Source: Phycisphaerae bacterium | GTDB lineage: Bacteria; Planctomycetota; Phycisphaerae; Phycisphaerales; SM1A02 | DNA length: 38,727 nucleotides | Direction: 5' to 3' | NCBI GenBank assembly: GCA_002700845.1 | Contig: PAFA01000016.1 | Location: forward strand, 1-38,727 | In this document: positions 7,698 through 16,464 of the stretch, one piece after another | Layout: every line of letters begins with the position of its first letter | Position numbering within the stretch: the first letter of the stretch is position 1 | Position numbers and translations under genes: made by a program | The notes under the pieces: generated by a model | Told to the model about the DNA's origin: nothing | The model's input: the letters and a program-made list of their open reading frames with translations, nothing else | Database searches by the model: none

Positions 7698-8651
7698 ATG
7701 CCGAGTTCACTTGATCGACGAACGTTCCTTGGTGCGAGTTTGGGTACTGGGCTCACCACAAGCCTGACCACTTCTGCGATCTCGCCCGCCTCCGCGGCCG
7801 CCCCACCTCCGACGGTGGCGGCCGTGGCGGGCACTTCATACCGCGAGGGTGCCAAATTCAAATATCGCAAGGCATGCAAGTACGGCATGACGAAGGGCAG
7901 ATCCCTTCGAGAACGTTTTCAAAGTGCGAAGGATGCTGGTTTCGATGGCGTCGAAATGGATTCCCCCAACGGCATGTCAGTACAAGACGTGGTCAAGGCT
8001 GCCCAAGAAGTTGGTATCCGAATCCCGGGAGTGGTGGATTCTGTCCACTGGCGGATCACACTGTCCGATGCTGATCCGGCCAAGCGTGAAGAAGGTCGGC
8101 AAGCTCTTGAGACCGCTATTCGCGATTCACATGCTTATGGCGGGACTTCGGTGTTGCTCGTGCCCGCCGTTTGTGGAGGTTCGGTTTCCGAAGCCGACGC
8201 ATGGTCCAGATCTATCGAGGAGATTCGGAAGACTTTGCCATTGGCCGCAGAACTTGGGATTCATGTTCTCATTGAAAATGTCTGGAATCGGTTTCTCTAT
8301 GACCACGATGGACCGAACACCCAATCAGCAGAAAAGTTTGCGGCGTATCTTGATGCCATCGATTCGCCATGGGTTGGGGCCTACTTCGATATTGGCAATC
8401 ACCAGAAGTACGGACGACCTTCTGACTGGATTCGTACCTTGGGATCACGCTTGGTGAAGTGTGATGTCAAGGACTGGGGTATCCAAAGCGGCTGGGCACG
8501 AATCGGAGATGGCGACGTGGATTGGTCAGCCGTGAATCAGTCGTTGTCTGATATTGGATTTACCGGGTGGGTGTCCGCCGAAGTGGGCGGTGGAGATACC
8601 GAGTACCTTCGCACAGTGGCTGAGCGCGTGGACCGCGTGTTTTCCTTGTGA
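7698..8651 (+). CDS. Tat-exported sugar phosphate isomerase/epimerase-like TIM barrel
   Basis: A 317-residue protein of the xylose-isomerase-like AP-endonuclease-2 fold. The N-terminus DRRTFLGASLG with a following hydrophobic stretch and a cleavage-like ASA is a Tat signal. Barrel landmarks include GFDGVEMDSPNG, IHVLIENVW (metal Glu), AYFDIGNHQ (Asp and His) and VSAEVGGGD (metal Glu), so the divalent metal site looks intact. Family members include hexulose and hydroxypyruvate isomerases and 3-keto sugar enzymes; the substrate is unknown. Its stop overlaps the next gene's GTG start (GTGA at 8648-8651). This ties an apparently exported protein to cytoplasmic nucleotide-sugar enzymes, which is unexpected. 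Confidence 0.82.
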   Translation: MPSSLDRRTFLGASLGTGLTTSLTTSAISPASAAAPPPTVAAVAGTSYREGAKFKYRKACKYGMTKGRSLRERFQSAKDAGFDGVEMDSPNGMSVQDVVKAAQEVGIRIPGVVDSVHWRITLSDADPAKREEGRQALETAIRDSHAYGGTSVLLVPAVCGGSVSEADAWSRSIEEIRKTLPLAAELGIHVLIENVWNRFLYDHDGPNTQSAEKFAAYLDAIDSPWVGAYFDIGNHQKYGRPSDWIRTLGSRLVKCDVKDWGIQSGWARIGDGDVDWSAVNQSLSDIGFTGWVSAEVGGGDTEYLRTVAERVDRVFSL

Positions 8652-9937
8652 GCGAATCAGCACGACAAACAGTTGGCATTGTTGGGCTCGGTTACGTCGG
8701 TTTGCCGCTTGCTGGTGCGTTTGAAGCGGCGGGTCATCGTGTCGTCGGTTTCGATATTGACTCGGCGAAACCTCAAAAGTTGGCCAGAGCAGATTCATAT
8801 TTGCCGCACCTTGGACAGAGCCTGTTCGATCGATTGGCTTCATCCGACCGGTTCCGGGCAACGTGTGAAGAAGCGGATTTGGCAGAATGTGATGCCATCT
8901 TGGTCTGTGTCCCTACCCCTGTAGATGTCGATCGGCAGCCCAATCTAAATTTCGTCCGGACAACTTTTGAGATGATTCGACGTGTTCATGCCCCAGGCTG
9001 CTTGGTGGTGCTGGAGAGCACAACTTGGCCGGGGACCACCCGTGAAGTCTGTTTGCCCATTCTGTGCCGCGGTGGTCGTACTTTGGGAGAAGACTTCTTC
9101 TTGGCCTTTGCGCCCGAGAGGGAGGATCCGGGCCGGGAAGAGCCGATGCGATCTGTACCGCGATTGGTCGGTGGGCTTGATGAGGCTTCTCAAGGACGTG
9201 CCGTGGCTTTGTATGAGCAGGTGTGTGATGCGGTTGTCTCTGTTTCAAGTGCTGAAGTGGCCGAGGCCGCCAAGCTGCTTGAAAACACCTATCGCGCGGT
9301 GAATATTGCTTTGGTCAACGAATACAAAATGATTCTTGAGCAGATGGGCATCGACATCCATGAGGTGGTTGATGCCGCGGCCACCAAGCCATTTGGATTT
9401 TCTCGATTTGATCCCGGTCCGGGATTGGGAGGTCACTGCATTCCGGTTGATCCCTGGTATTTCGCTTGGGCGGCGAATCGAGCGGGACATCCAAGCCGGT
9501 TTGTAGAACTGGCTGGTGAGATCAATGCTCAAATGCCAAAGCATGCCGTGAATGCTGTTGTGTCGATCTTGGCTGAAGATAGGGTTGATATCCAAGGCGC
9601 ATCAGTACTTATCCTCGGAGTGGCGTACAAAAAAAATGTGGGCGACGTTCGAGAAACACCCGCGGCGCCAATCGTTGAGGATTTGCGTGGCCAAGGCGCG
9701 ACGGTGATGTACCACGACCCGCTGGTTCCCGAATTTCCCAAAATGCGTCGCTTTGATGTGGGTCTTTCTTCTGTTCCTTTGACTGAGACGTTGTTGCGTC
9801 AAGTCGATGCTGTTCTCATCGTGGCAGATCATGACCTAATCGATTTTGATTTGGTTGCCGAGCATGCATCTCGCGTGGTGGATACACGATGTGCTCTCTC
9901 TCCTGGGGATGTCAAGGGGACGTATCGACGTGCTTGA
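8648..9937 (+). CDS. UDP-sugar 6-dehydrogenase (UDP-HexNAc dehydrogenase type)
   Basis: A 429-residue NAD-dependent nucleotide-sugar dehydrogenase starting at a GTG that overlaps the previous stop. The N-terminal Rossmann motif is GIVGLGYVGLP (residues 10-20). The central helix AEAAKLLENTYRAVNIALVNE contains the conserved Lys209, and the catalytic cysteine is Cys264 in GLGGHCIPVDPWYF. FAPERxxPG and the C-terminal ILGVAYKKNVGDVRETPA are also conserved. The FAPERxxPG and HCIPVDP forms favour the WecC/WbpA group, which oxidises UDP-N-acetylhexosamines to uronic acids, over UDP-glucose dehydrogenase. It supplies an acidic sugar for the polysaccharide made by this operon. The downstream gene starts inside its last bases. 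Confidence 0.88.
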   Translation: MSESARQTVGIVGLGYVGLPLAGAFEAAGHRVVGFDIDSAKPQKLARADSYLPHLGQSLFDRLASSDRFRATCEEADLAECDAILVCVPTPVDVDRQPNLNFVRTTFEMIRRVHAPGCLVVLESTTWPGTTREVCLPILCRGGRTLGEDFFLAFAPEREDPGREEPMRSVPRLVGGLDEASQGRAVALYEQVCDAVVSVSSAEVAEAAKLLENTYRAVNIALVNEYKMILEQMGIDIHEVVDAAATKPFGFSRFDPGPGLGGHCIPVDPWYFAWAANRAGHPSRFVELAGEINAQMPKHAVNAVVSILAEDRVDIQGASVLILGVAYKKNVGDVRETPAAPIVEDLRGQGATVMYHDPLVPEFPKMRRFDVGLSSVPLTETLLRQVDAVLIVADHDLIDFDLVAEHASRVVDTRCALSPGDVKGTYRRA

Positions 9938-10784
9938 TCATCTTGATCTCTTAGGACGGGACCTCATTTCATTTGGTGGTGACCCCGGGGCATTCCGCGG
10001 CGAGCATGTTTTGGTAACTGGAGCTGCCGGAACCATTGGCGGTGCCCTTGTTCGCTCGTTCCAGAAATTTGATATCTCGGTTTGCGGTGTAGATCGAATC
10101 CCTTCAGAAGAAGTGGATGTGGTTGGTGATCTCTGCGATCCCGACGTATTGACAACGGTGTTACAAGGATGCGGCGTAATTTTTCACGCCGCGGCTCTGA
10201 AGCACGTTGATCGGGCCGAGTTCGACCCTGACCTGACGTGGAAAATCAACCGTGACCTGGTTGGTTCGATCTGTAACCATCGGCCACAGGGCAGTCGGCT
10301 CCTTTTTGTCTCGACGGATAAGGCCGCATTTCCGGCGGGAGTGATGGGGAAGAGCAAAAGAGAGGCTGAGCGTCTGGTCCTCGCGGATTCAGCTCAAGGA
10401 CCGGCTTTTGTGGTGCGCTTTCCAAACATCTTGGGGTCATCAGACTCGGTCTTGCCCATATGGTCAGACCAGCTGTCGAAGGGGGGAGCGCTGACCTTGA
10501 CCGATCCCACCGCGACCCGGTGGTTTTTAACGGAGTCTGAAGCGGTTGACCTTTTGCTTGCGGTTTGTTCCTCTGGAACGCCGGGGGCGATCCATGTGCC
10601 GCGGCTTGGCGATCCGATTGTGATTGGGGACTTGCTGAATCGCTTTCTTGTGGGGCATCACTGTCCAGATCATCCGGTTGAAATTATTGACCTGCGTTCC
10701 GGCGAAAAGAAACATGAAGTTCTGTTCGAACATCCCCCAGGAGCGTCCTGCAAGGTCCCAGGCGTCGGATTGGATCAAAAGTGA
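9930..10784 (+). CDS. CapD/FlaA1-like SDR, soluble short form
   Basis: About 284 residues of extended SDR. The Rossmann motif is TGAAGTIGG; AALKHVDRAE and STDKAAFPAGVMGKSKREAE are hallmarks of the CapD/FlaA1 nucleotide-sugar dehydratase/epimerase group, in which Met replaces the catalytic Tyr of YxxxK. RSGEKKHEVLF near the end also fits that group. It lacks the N-terminal membrane region of long CapD proteins. I chose GTG 9930 because AAGGGGA (9914-9920) lies 9 bases upstream. ATG 9909 is a possible longer start. It overlaps the preceding gene by 8 bases and the next by 4. It probably makes a modified or C4-epimerised UDP-HexNAc. Confidence 0.78.
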   Translation: MLDHLDLLGRDLISFGGDPGAFRGEHVLVTGAAGTIGGALVRSFQKFDISVCGVDRIPSEEVDVVGDLCDPDVLTTVLQGCGVIFHAAALKHVDRAEFDPDLTWKINRDLVGSICNHRPQGSRLLFVSTDKAAFPAGVMGKSKREAERLVLADSAQGPAFVVRFPNILGSSDSVLPIWSDQLSKGGALTLTDPTATRWFLTESEAVDLLLAVCSSGTPGAIHVPRLGDPIVIGDLLNRFLVGHHCPDHPVEIIDLRSGEKKHEVLFEHPPGASCKVPGVGLDQK

Positions 10785-11947
10785 AAGACTTACGAACACC
10801 TCACCGCATATTGGCCGCAGCCTTTTTGTGTTCTCTTCCACTCAGTACAGCTTTCTCCAATGTCTTTTTTTTGATGTTGGCGATCGTGACTCTGATCCAG
10901 CGCAGGACCATGTGGCCGATTTTTGTCGATCGATTGCGGAGCCCGTTTGCATTTGCCGCCATGCTTTTTGTGGCATGGAATGCGTTGACCTTGCTGTGGA
11001 GTAAAGATGTTCCGGGTGGGGTTGAAGCGTTATCCGCACAACGCGTTCTTCTCTTGCCACTGTTCTGGCCCTCTTCAGCGCATCATTCATGGCGGTATGG
11101 ATTGGTTTTCGGAACAGCCGTTGCTGGTCTTTGTTCGGTATTCACTCTCATCGGTATGGAGATCCCGGGTGTTCAGGTGTTCGAAGGTCGAATCATCCCC
11201 TTCCAGCACCCGATTGTTCTGGGTTCGCTGTGCGCGGCGGGATTGTGCTTGTCGGTTGATGGATGGTCGCTGGCTTCGTACAAGATGCGAATCATCTTGA
11301 CGATTGCGGTGGGTCTGACACTCTGCGCGCTGTTGATGAGTGGATCCCGCTCTGGTCTTTTGGCCAGTATCTTTGGGGTCGCGATCTGTGGGGTAGTGAG
11401 TCATCGGCAAGTGCGTTTTGCGTTGGTGATCGGAGCAATTTTCGCCGTGGTGCTTGCGCTGACGCAGTACAGGATGATCGAACAGCGATGGTCCAGCGCA
11501 TGGCATCAAGCCGCTCAGTGGCGCGAAAGTCCAGAGTCGAGTGCTGGTTGGCGTATCGCGGCGTTGAATGCTGCTTGGGAAGTGGGTTCCACCCGTCCCT
11601 GGACTGGAGCGGGTTATGGCGGTGTACGGTCAGTCATTTCAGAAGACCATCCGGTGCGTGCACAAAAGGAGAGGTTCTCTCCTGAGCGTGAAGGCACGCC
11701 ACTGAATTTGCATAACGTTTGGGCCAATGCTTTTGCCCGAACTGGAATTCCGGGCATAGCCCTGCTGGTCGGTATGTGCGTTTGTGCACTCGTAAGCCTC
11801 CGTCATACGGCCTCAATTCATCAGGCTTCTGGGTTCGGTTTGTTGGCAGTTTGGGGAATGCTTGGGTTGTTCGATACGGCCTTGGGCACGGGGGTGACAT
11901 TGTCCATCCTCGGTTTGGCAATGGCTCGCAGAGCGACGCCAAATTGA
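10781..11947 (+). CDS. O-antigen ligase/polymerase-like membrane protein
   Basis: A 388-residue polytopic membrane protein with about ten hydrophobic segments. It has the layout of WaaL/Wzy-type proteins: a large soluble loop in the C-terminal half (residues about 230-315) and a motif GAGYGGV followed by NLHNVWANAFARTG, whose His is the conserved ligase-type residue. These enzymes transfer lipid-linked glycans to lipid A-core or another acceptor, or polymerise repeat units. Start GTG 10781 overlaps the previous TGA as GTGA. Sequence alone cannot separate ligase from polymerase. An ABC exporter lies downstream in the same operon, so a ligase fits better than a Wzy polymerase. Confidence 0.8.
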   Translation: MKDLRTPHRILAAAFLCSLPLSTAFSNVFFLMLAIVTLIQRRTMWPIFVDRLRSPFAFAAMLFVAWNALTLLWSKDVPGGVEALSAQRVLLLPLFWPSSAHHSWRYGLVFGTAVAGLCSVFTLIGMEIPGVQVFEGRIIPFQHPIVLGSLCAAGLCLSVDGWSLASYKMRIILTIAVGLTLCALLMSGSRSGLLASIFGVAICGVVSHRQVRFALVIGAIFAVVLALTQYRMIEQRWSSAWHQAAQWRESPESSAGWRIAALNAAWEVGSTRPWTGAGYGGVRSVISEDHPVRAQKERFSPEREGTPLNLHNVWANAFARTGIPGIALLVGMCVCALVSLRHTASIHQASGFGLLAVWGMLGLFDTALGTGVTLSILGLAMARRATPN

Positions 11948-11966
11948 CCTACACTCTGCCTCAGCA

Positions 11967-12635
11967 ATGACACCTCCTCCCGCCGAAAGTCTGAAGGCCA
12001 TTCGGTCGACGCGTCCGGTGGAGATTGACGTCGCCCAGCCAGCTTCTGCAGTTCCAGAGATCCGTTGTGCTTCAGGTTTGCCTGAGTTGGTCCAGCGATT
12101 CTTCGCGGCGATGTTGCTGATCCCTGCGGCGGCTATTTTGTCCATGGTCCGGCTTGCCTGGCTGGTTCGTGGTGTTCCCGGTCCATTCTTTTACCGTCAA
12201 GATCGGGTGGGCCATCAGGGCATCCCATTTTCCATCGTCAAAGTACGCACGATGAACAATGAAGAGGGACCTGTTTTTGCTGATATTGATGATCCAAGGG
12301 TGATTCCACTTGGTTCATTCCTGCGTCGGACTCACCTTGATGAACTTCCACAACTCTGGAACGTGGTCTGCGGTGAGATGATGCTGGTTGGCCCCCGGCC
12401 TGAACAGCCAGGACCCTACATGCTTCTGGCGAAGCACTTGCCGGGCTATTCAGCTCGGGTGATGGTGAAGCCCGGGATGATCTCTTTGTCCAATCTTCGG
12501 GACGGTTACGCACGATCCATACTCGAGCATCGGCGACGTGGAGTTTGGGACCGTTGGTACATCCGCCGAAGAACAATGAAATTAGACTTTTTCTTGCTCG
12601 TCCAGGGTGTGATGAAAATGTTTAGACGTGGTTGA
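11967..12635 (+). CDS. Initiating sugar-phosphate transferase (bacterial sugar transferase family)
   Basis: A 222-residue monotopic phosphoglycosyl transferase. Residues 1-35 are a variable cytoplasmic leader. Residues about 38-62 form the single hydrophobic re-entrant helix (RFFAAMLLIPAAAILSMVRL). The catalytic part has FYRQDRVG, FSIVKVRTM, RRTHLDELPQLWNVV with the Asp-Glu pair, and GEMMLVGPRPEQP. These enzymes move a hexose- or HexNAc-1-phosphate from a UDP-sugar to undecaprenyl phosphate, starting the chain. It lacks the large N-terminal membrane domain of WcaJ/WbaP. It starts 19 bases after the ligase-like gene and the ABC permease follows within 8 bases. Confidence 0.87.
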   Translation: MTPPPAESLKAIRSTRPVEIDVAQPASAVPEIRCASGLPELVQRFFAAMLLIPAAAILSMVRLAWLVRGVPGPFFYRQDRVGHQGIPFSIVKVRTMNNEEGPVFADIDDPRVIPLGSFLRRTHLDELPQLWNVVCGEMMLVGPRPEQPGPYMLLAKHLPGYSARVMVKPGMISLSNLRDGYARSILEHRRRGVWDRWYIRRRTMKLDFFLLVQGVMKMFRRG

Positions 12636-12642
12636 TTGACCA

Positions 12643-13500
12643 GTGCCTGGTGACGCTCATCCATTGTCAAAAAAATCTTCTGAGCCGCCGTATGGCGAGC
12701 CGGATGTTCAGATTGCTGGACGGGTTGAACACAAGGACCTTGTTCGGCTGGCTTGGGCGAGGGCCAAAACACAATTCGGCTCGGAATACGCCGGAAGTGC
12801 TCTTGGTGGCGTGTGGCATCTGCTTCAGCCATTGGCGATGATCGGTATTTACACCTTGGTGTTCGGTGTCGTTATTCGTGTTCGGTCTGATATTGAAGGT
12901 GTGGCCTACGGTCTGTATTTGTGCAGTGCTCTGGTGCCCTGGTTGGCATTTCAGGAATCGATCACCAAGGGTTCAACGTCCTTCACGCGGAACCAACATT
13001 TTCTTCGCAAGCTCAATGTCAACGAACTGGTGTTTCCCCTTGAGTCTGGTCTTCAGGCATTTGTTGGACTGATGCTTGGATACGTTGTGGTCAGTGCATT
13101 CGGCTTGGTCACCGGGGTGCCGGTGCAGGGAAGTTGGTTCGCACTCATTCCGATCTTTCTGCTGCTGATTGGCTGTGGGAGTGGAATTGGTTTGGCGTGT
13201 GGTTCAGTGGTTCCATTCTTTCCCGATTTCACCAACGTGGTGCAAATCATTCTCCGACCCATGTTTTGGTTGACTCCGGTGATTTACCCGCTGTCTCAAG
13301 TGGGTGACGGGCCGCTTCGGTGGGTGGTGCTTGCCCAACCGATGACTCCATTTGTCCTTGCGACGCGTCAAGCGTTTTTCGAGGGGACTTTTCCGGAAAT
13401 ACAACTTTGGCTGGCGATGGGGGCGTGGACATTCGGGACCATTGCCTTTGGGTTGTTGATCCTTCGAGTCCTTCGACATGAACTGCGAGATGTGCTGTGA
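12643..13500 (+). CDS. ABC-2 type polysaccharide export permease
   Basis: A 285-residue inner-membrane permease of the Wzm/KpsM group. The N-terminal amphipathic segment (DLVRLAWARAKTQFGSEYAGSALGGVWHLLQPL) precedes six predicted membrane segments. The FWLTPVIYPLSQV motif near residue 208 is typical of ABC-2 exporters. The GTG at 12643 is the assigned start; TTG 12664 is an alternative and neither has a strong ribosome site. The ATPase gene follows with a GTGA overlap. The two would form the transporter that moves the lipid-linked polysaccharide across the inner membrane. Confidence 0.85.
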   Translation: MPGDAHPLSKKSSEPPYGEPDVQIAGRVEHKDLVRLAWARAKTQFGSEYAGSALGGVWHLLQPLAMIGIYTLVFGVVIRVRSDIEGVAYGLYLCSALVPWLAFQESITKGSTSFTRNQHFLRKLNVNELVFPLESGLQAFVGLMLGYVVVSAFGLVTGVPVQGSWFALIPIFLLLIGCGSGIGLACGSVVPFFPDFTNVVQIILRPMFWLTPVIYPLSQVGDGPLRWVVLAQPMTPFVLATRQAFFEGTFPEIQLWLAMGAWTFGTIAFGLLILRVLRHELRDVL

Positions 13501-14252
13501 GGGTTCGAGTGAAATCGACAGATGATGAACCGGTTGTCGAAGTGTCCAACCTGACAAAGTCTTACCGTCTGTATCCGAAGCCAATTGACCGCGCAAAAGA
13601 GTGGTTGTCTCTGGGCCGGATCTCGTACGCCTTCCCAAAGCCGGCCTTACAAGGAATTTCATTTCGCCTCAATACCGGTGAATGCCTGGGTGTTGTTGGT
13701 CGAAACGGCTCCGGGAAAAGCACCCTGTTGAGTATTTTGGCGGGGGTGCGTCAGCCAACTTCGGGCAAAGTTCATGTTCGCAAACGACCATTTGCGTTGT
13801 ACGAGATTGCTTCGGGCTTTCACCCCCGACTTACTGGCGCACAAAATATGGTCTCGGTCACACGATTGCTGGGTTTGCCTCCAGAACTTCTTGAGCAGCA
13901 GCGCGAGGCCATCCTTGCCTTTTCTGAATTGGGAAGTGACTTGCACCGCCCGATCCGTGAATACAGCACTGGGATGAAGGCACGTCTTGCGTTTAGTCTT
14001 TTTTCACACTTGGAACCAGACCTTTTGCTTATTGACGAAGCATTAAGTGTTGGCGATGCGGCCTTCCAAAAGAAGAGCGCCAAGCGACTTCGTCAATTGA
14101 TACAAGAGAACCATCGGTCGGTCATTTTGGTGAGCCACGGTTTATCCGCGATTCGTCAGATCTGCGATCGGGCCCTTTGGATTGATCGTGGTGTTCAAAA
14201 AGCGATTGGACCAGTAGATGAAGTTTTAGAGCGGTACCAGCAGTCGAACTGA
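13497..14252 (+). CDS. ABC polysaccharide exporter ATPase (KpsT/Wzt-like)
   Basis: A 251-residue ATPase. Walker A is GRNGSGKST, the signature is YSTGMKARLAFSL, Walker B is LLLIDEALSVGD, and the switch His is in ILVSHGLSA. The signature form STGM and the EALSVGD Walker B are characteristic of the teichoic acid/O-antigen/capsule exporters. It lacks the C-terminal carbohydrate-binding domain of the Wzt proteins that recognise capped chains, so it is closer in architecture to KpsT. GTG 13497 overlaps the permease stop. It is the last gene of the polysaccharide operon: the convergent histidine kinase stop codon begins four bases after its own. Confidence 0.88.
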   Translation: MRVRVKSTDDEPVVEVSNLTKSYRLYPKPIDRAKEWLSLGRISYAFPKPALQGISFRLNTGECLGVVGRNGSGKSTLLSILAGVRQPTSGKVHVRKRPFALYEIASGFHPRLTGAQNMVSVTRLLGLPPELLEQQREAILAFSELGSDLHRPIREYSTGMKARLAFSLFSHLEPDLLLIDEALSVGDAAFQKKSAKRLRQLIQENHRSVILVSHGLSAIRQICDRALWIDRGVQKAIGPVDEVLERYQQSN

Positions 14253-14256
14253 ACAC

Positions 14257-15633
14257 CTATCGTTCTGGAAGCAGAATTCGAAATACGCTGCCTTTTCCCA
14301 GCTCACTGGAGACACTCGCTTCACCAGCGTGGTGCAGAGCAATGTGCTTCACGATGGCAAGGCCAAGTCCGGTTCCGCCCATCTCACGACTTCTGGCCCG
14401 GTCAACTCTGTAGAAGCGTTCAAAGAGTCTTTTTTGGTGTTCGAGTGAAATCCCTGGGCCTTCGTCTTTGACTCGCAGTTCAATTTGCCGATGGGGCAAT
14501 TGACGTGCCTCCAGCGTAACCGTGGTGCCTTCGGTCGCGTACCGAAGTGCGTTTTGATACAGGTTCCCCAGTGCTTGCTCAATAAACCTCGAGTCTGCAC
14601 GAATCATCAGATCCCGATCAACGTTGATCTCGGTTTTTATATCGCGGGCAGAAGCCAAATCTTTGTGCAGTTCCACCAGCCGAGTGAATATTGCTTTGGT
14701 CTCGAGAGGATCCAGTCGATCTGGATCCACCTCGGCGGCGTGTTCAAGTCTCGAAAGTTCCAGGAGATCGTTGATGATATTGCTGACGATTTCGGTATTT
14801 CGAAAAATCACTTGGGCACAGTGTCTTTTGGTCTCTTCGTCAAGACCTTCTTCCAGAAGAGTCTCCGCATATCCGCGAACGGACGTGATGGGTGTTTTCA
14901 ATTCATGGGAGACATTTGATGCGAAATCCGTTCGCATGGACTCAAGCTTTCGAATCCGAGTGACATCGTCAAGAAGGATGACCAGCCCGACGCGGTCTCC
15001 GGATTTCGAGTCGATGATCGGATGGCCAACGGCGTTGATCTCTCGGCCCCCTCGTCGGTAGATCCGAATGTCACGGTTGAGGTCGTCATCACACGCAAGA
15101 CCATCGGTAACGAAGCCTAAAAGTTCTGGTTCTCGAAGAACTTCGCCCAGCTTTCGGCCTCGGTCCTCTGGGAGCAATCCAAGAATCGAAGAGGTGGCTT
15201 CGTTGCTGTTTAGGATCCGCTGCTCATGATTGACCGCAATGATGCCCGAGGCGATTGATTCCATGAGGGCTTGTTGTTCAAGTTGGTCTGTTCGCAGCTG
15301 GTGCATGCGGTCGTCGAGCAGATTGGCCATTCGATTCAGTGCCTCTGCCAGATTGTTGTGGTCCACAAAGCCTGGAGGACGGATTCGGCCTCGAAGGTCG
15401 CCCCGGCCAAACTGACGAGCGGTATCGGTGAGCACCCTCATCAATTTCCAGTGCATTTGAGTGGCAACAAAAATGATGGCCGCAGTGAAGGTAATGAGTC
15501 CAAGAAAAACCGCCACGACTTCAGCCGCTTGAATTGGTTCTTTTGCTGCTCTCTGAATCAGAAAGACTCCCGCAAATACTTGCAGGAGAAGAATGACCAA
15601 ACCGGACCACCAATGGAGAGATCTCTTGTGCAT
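14257..15633 (-). CDS. phoR: PhoR-type sensor histidine kinase
   Basis: A 458-residue membrane kinase. Two membrane segments at about residues 10-27 and 37-58 are separated by a loop of only about ten residues, so there is no real periplasmic sensor, as in PhoR. A HAMP-like linker (60-115) and a PAS domain (about 118-228) follow. The H-box FASNVSHELKTP carries His243, and the ATPase boxes are NLYQNALRYA, DEGPGI and GGTGLGLAIVKH. It would phosphorylate the response regulator encoded just upstream. The regulator's stop overlaps this ATG by one base (TGATG on the coding strand). The phosphate role is assumed from family resemblance; no pst or pho genes are nearby. Confidence 0.87.
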   Translation of the reverse strand: MHKRSLHWWSGLVILLLQVFAGVFLIQRAAKEPIQAAEVVAVFLGLITFTAAIIFVATQMHWKLMRVLTDTARQFGRGDLRGRIRPPGFVDHNNLAEALNRMANLLDDRMHQLRTDQLEQQALMESIASGIIAVNHEQRILNSNEATSSILGLLPEDRGRKLGEVLREPELLGFVTDGLACDDDLNRDIRIYRRGGREINAVGHPIIDSKSGDRVGLVILLDDVTRIRKLESMRTDFASNVSHELKTPITSVRGYAETLLEEGLDEETKRHCAQVIFRNTEIVSNIINDLLELSRLEHAAEVDPDRLDPLETKAIFTRLVELHKDLASARDIKTEINVDRDLMIRADSRFIEQALGNLYQNALRYATEGTTVTLEARQLPHRQIELRVKDEGPGISLEHQKRLFERFYRVDRARSREMGGTGLGLAIVKHIALHHAGEASVSSELGKGSVFRILLPER

Positions 15634-16346
15634 CAGGCTCCGTCAGGGTTTTCGCTTAGTCGGTAACCAACCCCGCGTACCGTTTCAATTATCCGGCCAG
15701 CCCCTTCGAGCTTTCGCCGCAGAGCGGTAACGTGAACGTCCACGGTGCGGCTCGAGAGGATCGTATTTCCTCCGTGCACTGAAGCGATAATTTGATCTCT
15801 GGTTCGTACGAAGCCAGGTCGCGCGGCCAGGTACTTCAGAATGCTGAATTCAGTAATGGTGAGACTCAATGGTTCGCCACGTACGCTTACGCGGTGCCTC
15901 TCAGTATCAATCTCAAGTTCGTTGGCCAAGGTGATGACCCCATTCGCCTTCTCTTGAGATTCTGCAGGGGATGTGCGACGAAGTACGCTTTTGACTCTTG
16001 CCACCAATACCCGAGGGCTGAACGGTTTGGCGATGTAATCGTCTGCTCCGAGTTCGATACCGGCGACGACGTCGGCTTCCTCACCCTTGGCTGAAACGAT
16101 AATGATCGGCAGATTTTCGGTCTTTGGTGCTCGGCGTAGGCGTCGGCAAACTTCAAGACCATCGAGATCTGGGAGCATCAGATCAAGGAGTACGCAGTCA
16201 GGCATGTTTTGTTCAATTTCCACAATGCCGGCTTTTCCAGAGTGGACCGTGTCTGCTGCAAACCCATTGCGATCCATGTGCAAACGGATCAGATTGGCAA
16301 TCTCGGGCTCATCTTCAACAATGAGGATTCTTTTTTTGGTGCTCAT
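15633..16346 (-). CDS. phoB: PhoB-like OmpR-family response regulator
   Basis: A 237-residue two-domain regulator. The receiver domain has the acidic pair EDE at residues 11-13, phospho-acceptor Asp55 in LLDLMLPD, and the conserved Lys in YIAKPF. The C-terminal winged helix carries TITEFSILKYLAARPGFVRTR and SRTVDVHVTALRRKL, very like PhoB. ATG 16346 is preceded on the coding strand by GGGAGAG about 10 bases upstream; a longer frame to 16550 would run antisense through the start of the SDR gene. About 118 bases separate it from the divergent SDR gene, which may share regulatory sequence. I found no convincing tandem Pho box there. Confidence 0.87.
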   Translation of the reverse strand: MSTKKRILIVEDEPEIANLIRLHMDRNGFAADTVHSGKAGIVEIEQNMPDCVLLDLMLPDLDGLEVCRRLRRAPKTENLPIIIVSAKGEEADVVAGIELGADDYIAKPFSPRVLVARVKSVLRRTSPAESQEKANGVITLANELEIDTERHRVSVRGEPLSLTITEFSILKYLAARPGFVRTRDQIIASVHGGNTILSSRTVDVHVTALRRKLEGAGRIIETVRGVGYRLSENPDGA

Positions 16347-16464
16347 TGATTCTGCTCTCCCAGGGGATAGGCGTTGAAGATAGGTCAGAAAGATATCTGT
16401 TTCATAAAGATTTGGTTCAGACTGCGCGTCCGGTGTCATTGTCTTTATGTGTACGATTTTTGTG

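Noticed and set aside
16347-16464. Possible Pho box between the response regulator and SDR genes
   Set aside because: CTGTTTCATAAAG resembles half of the E. coli site, but there is no second properly spaced half.
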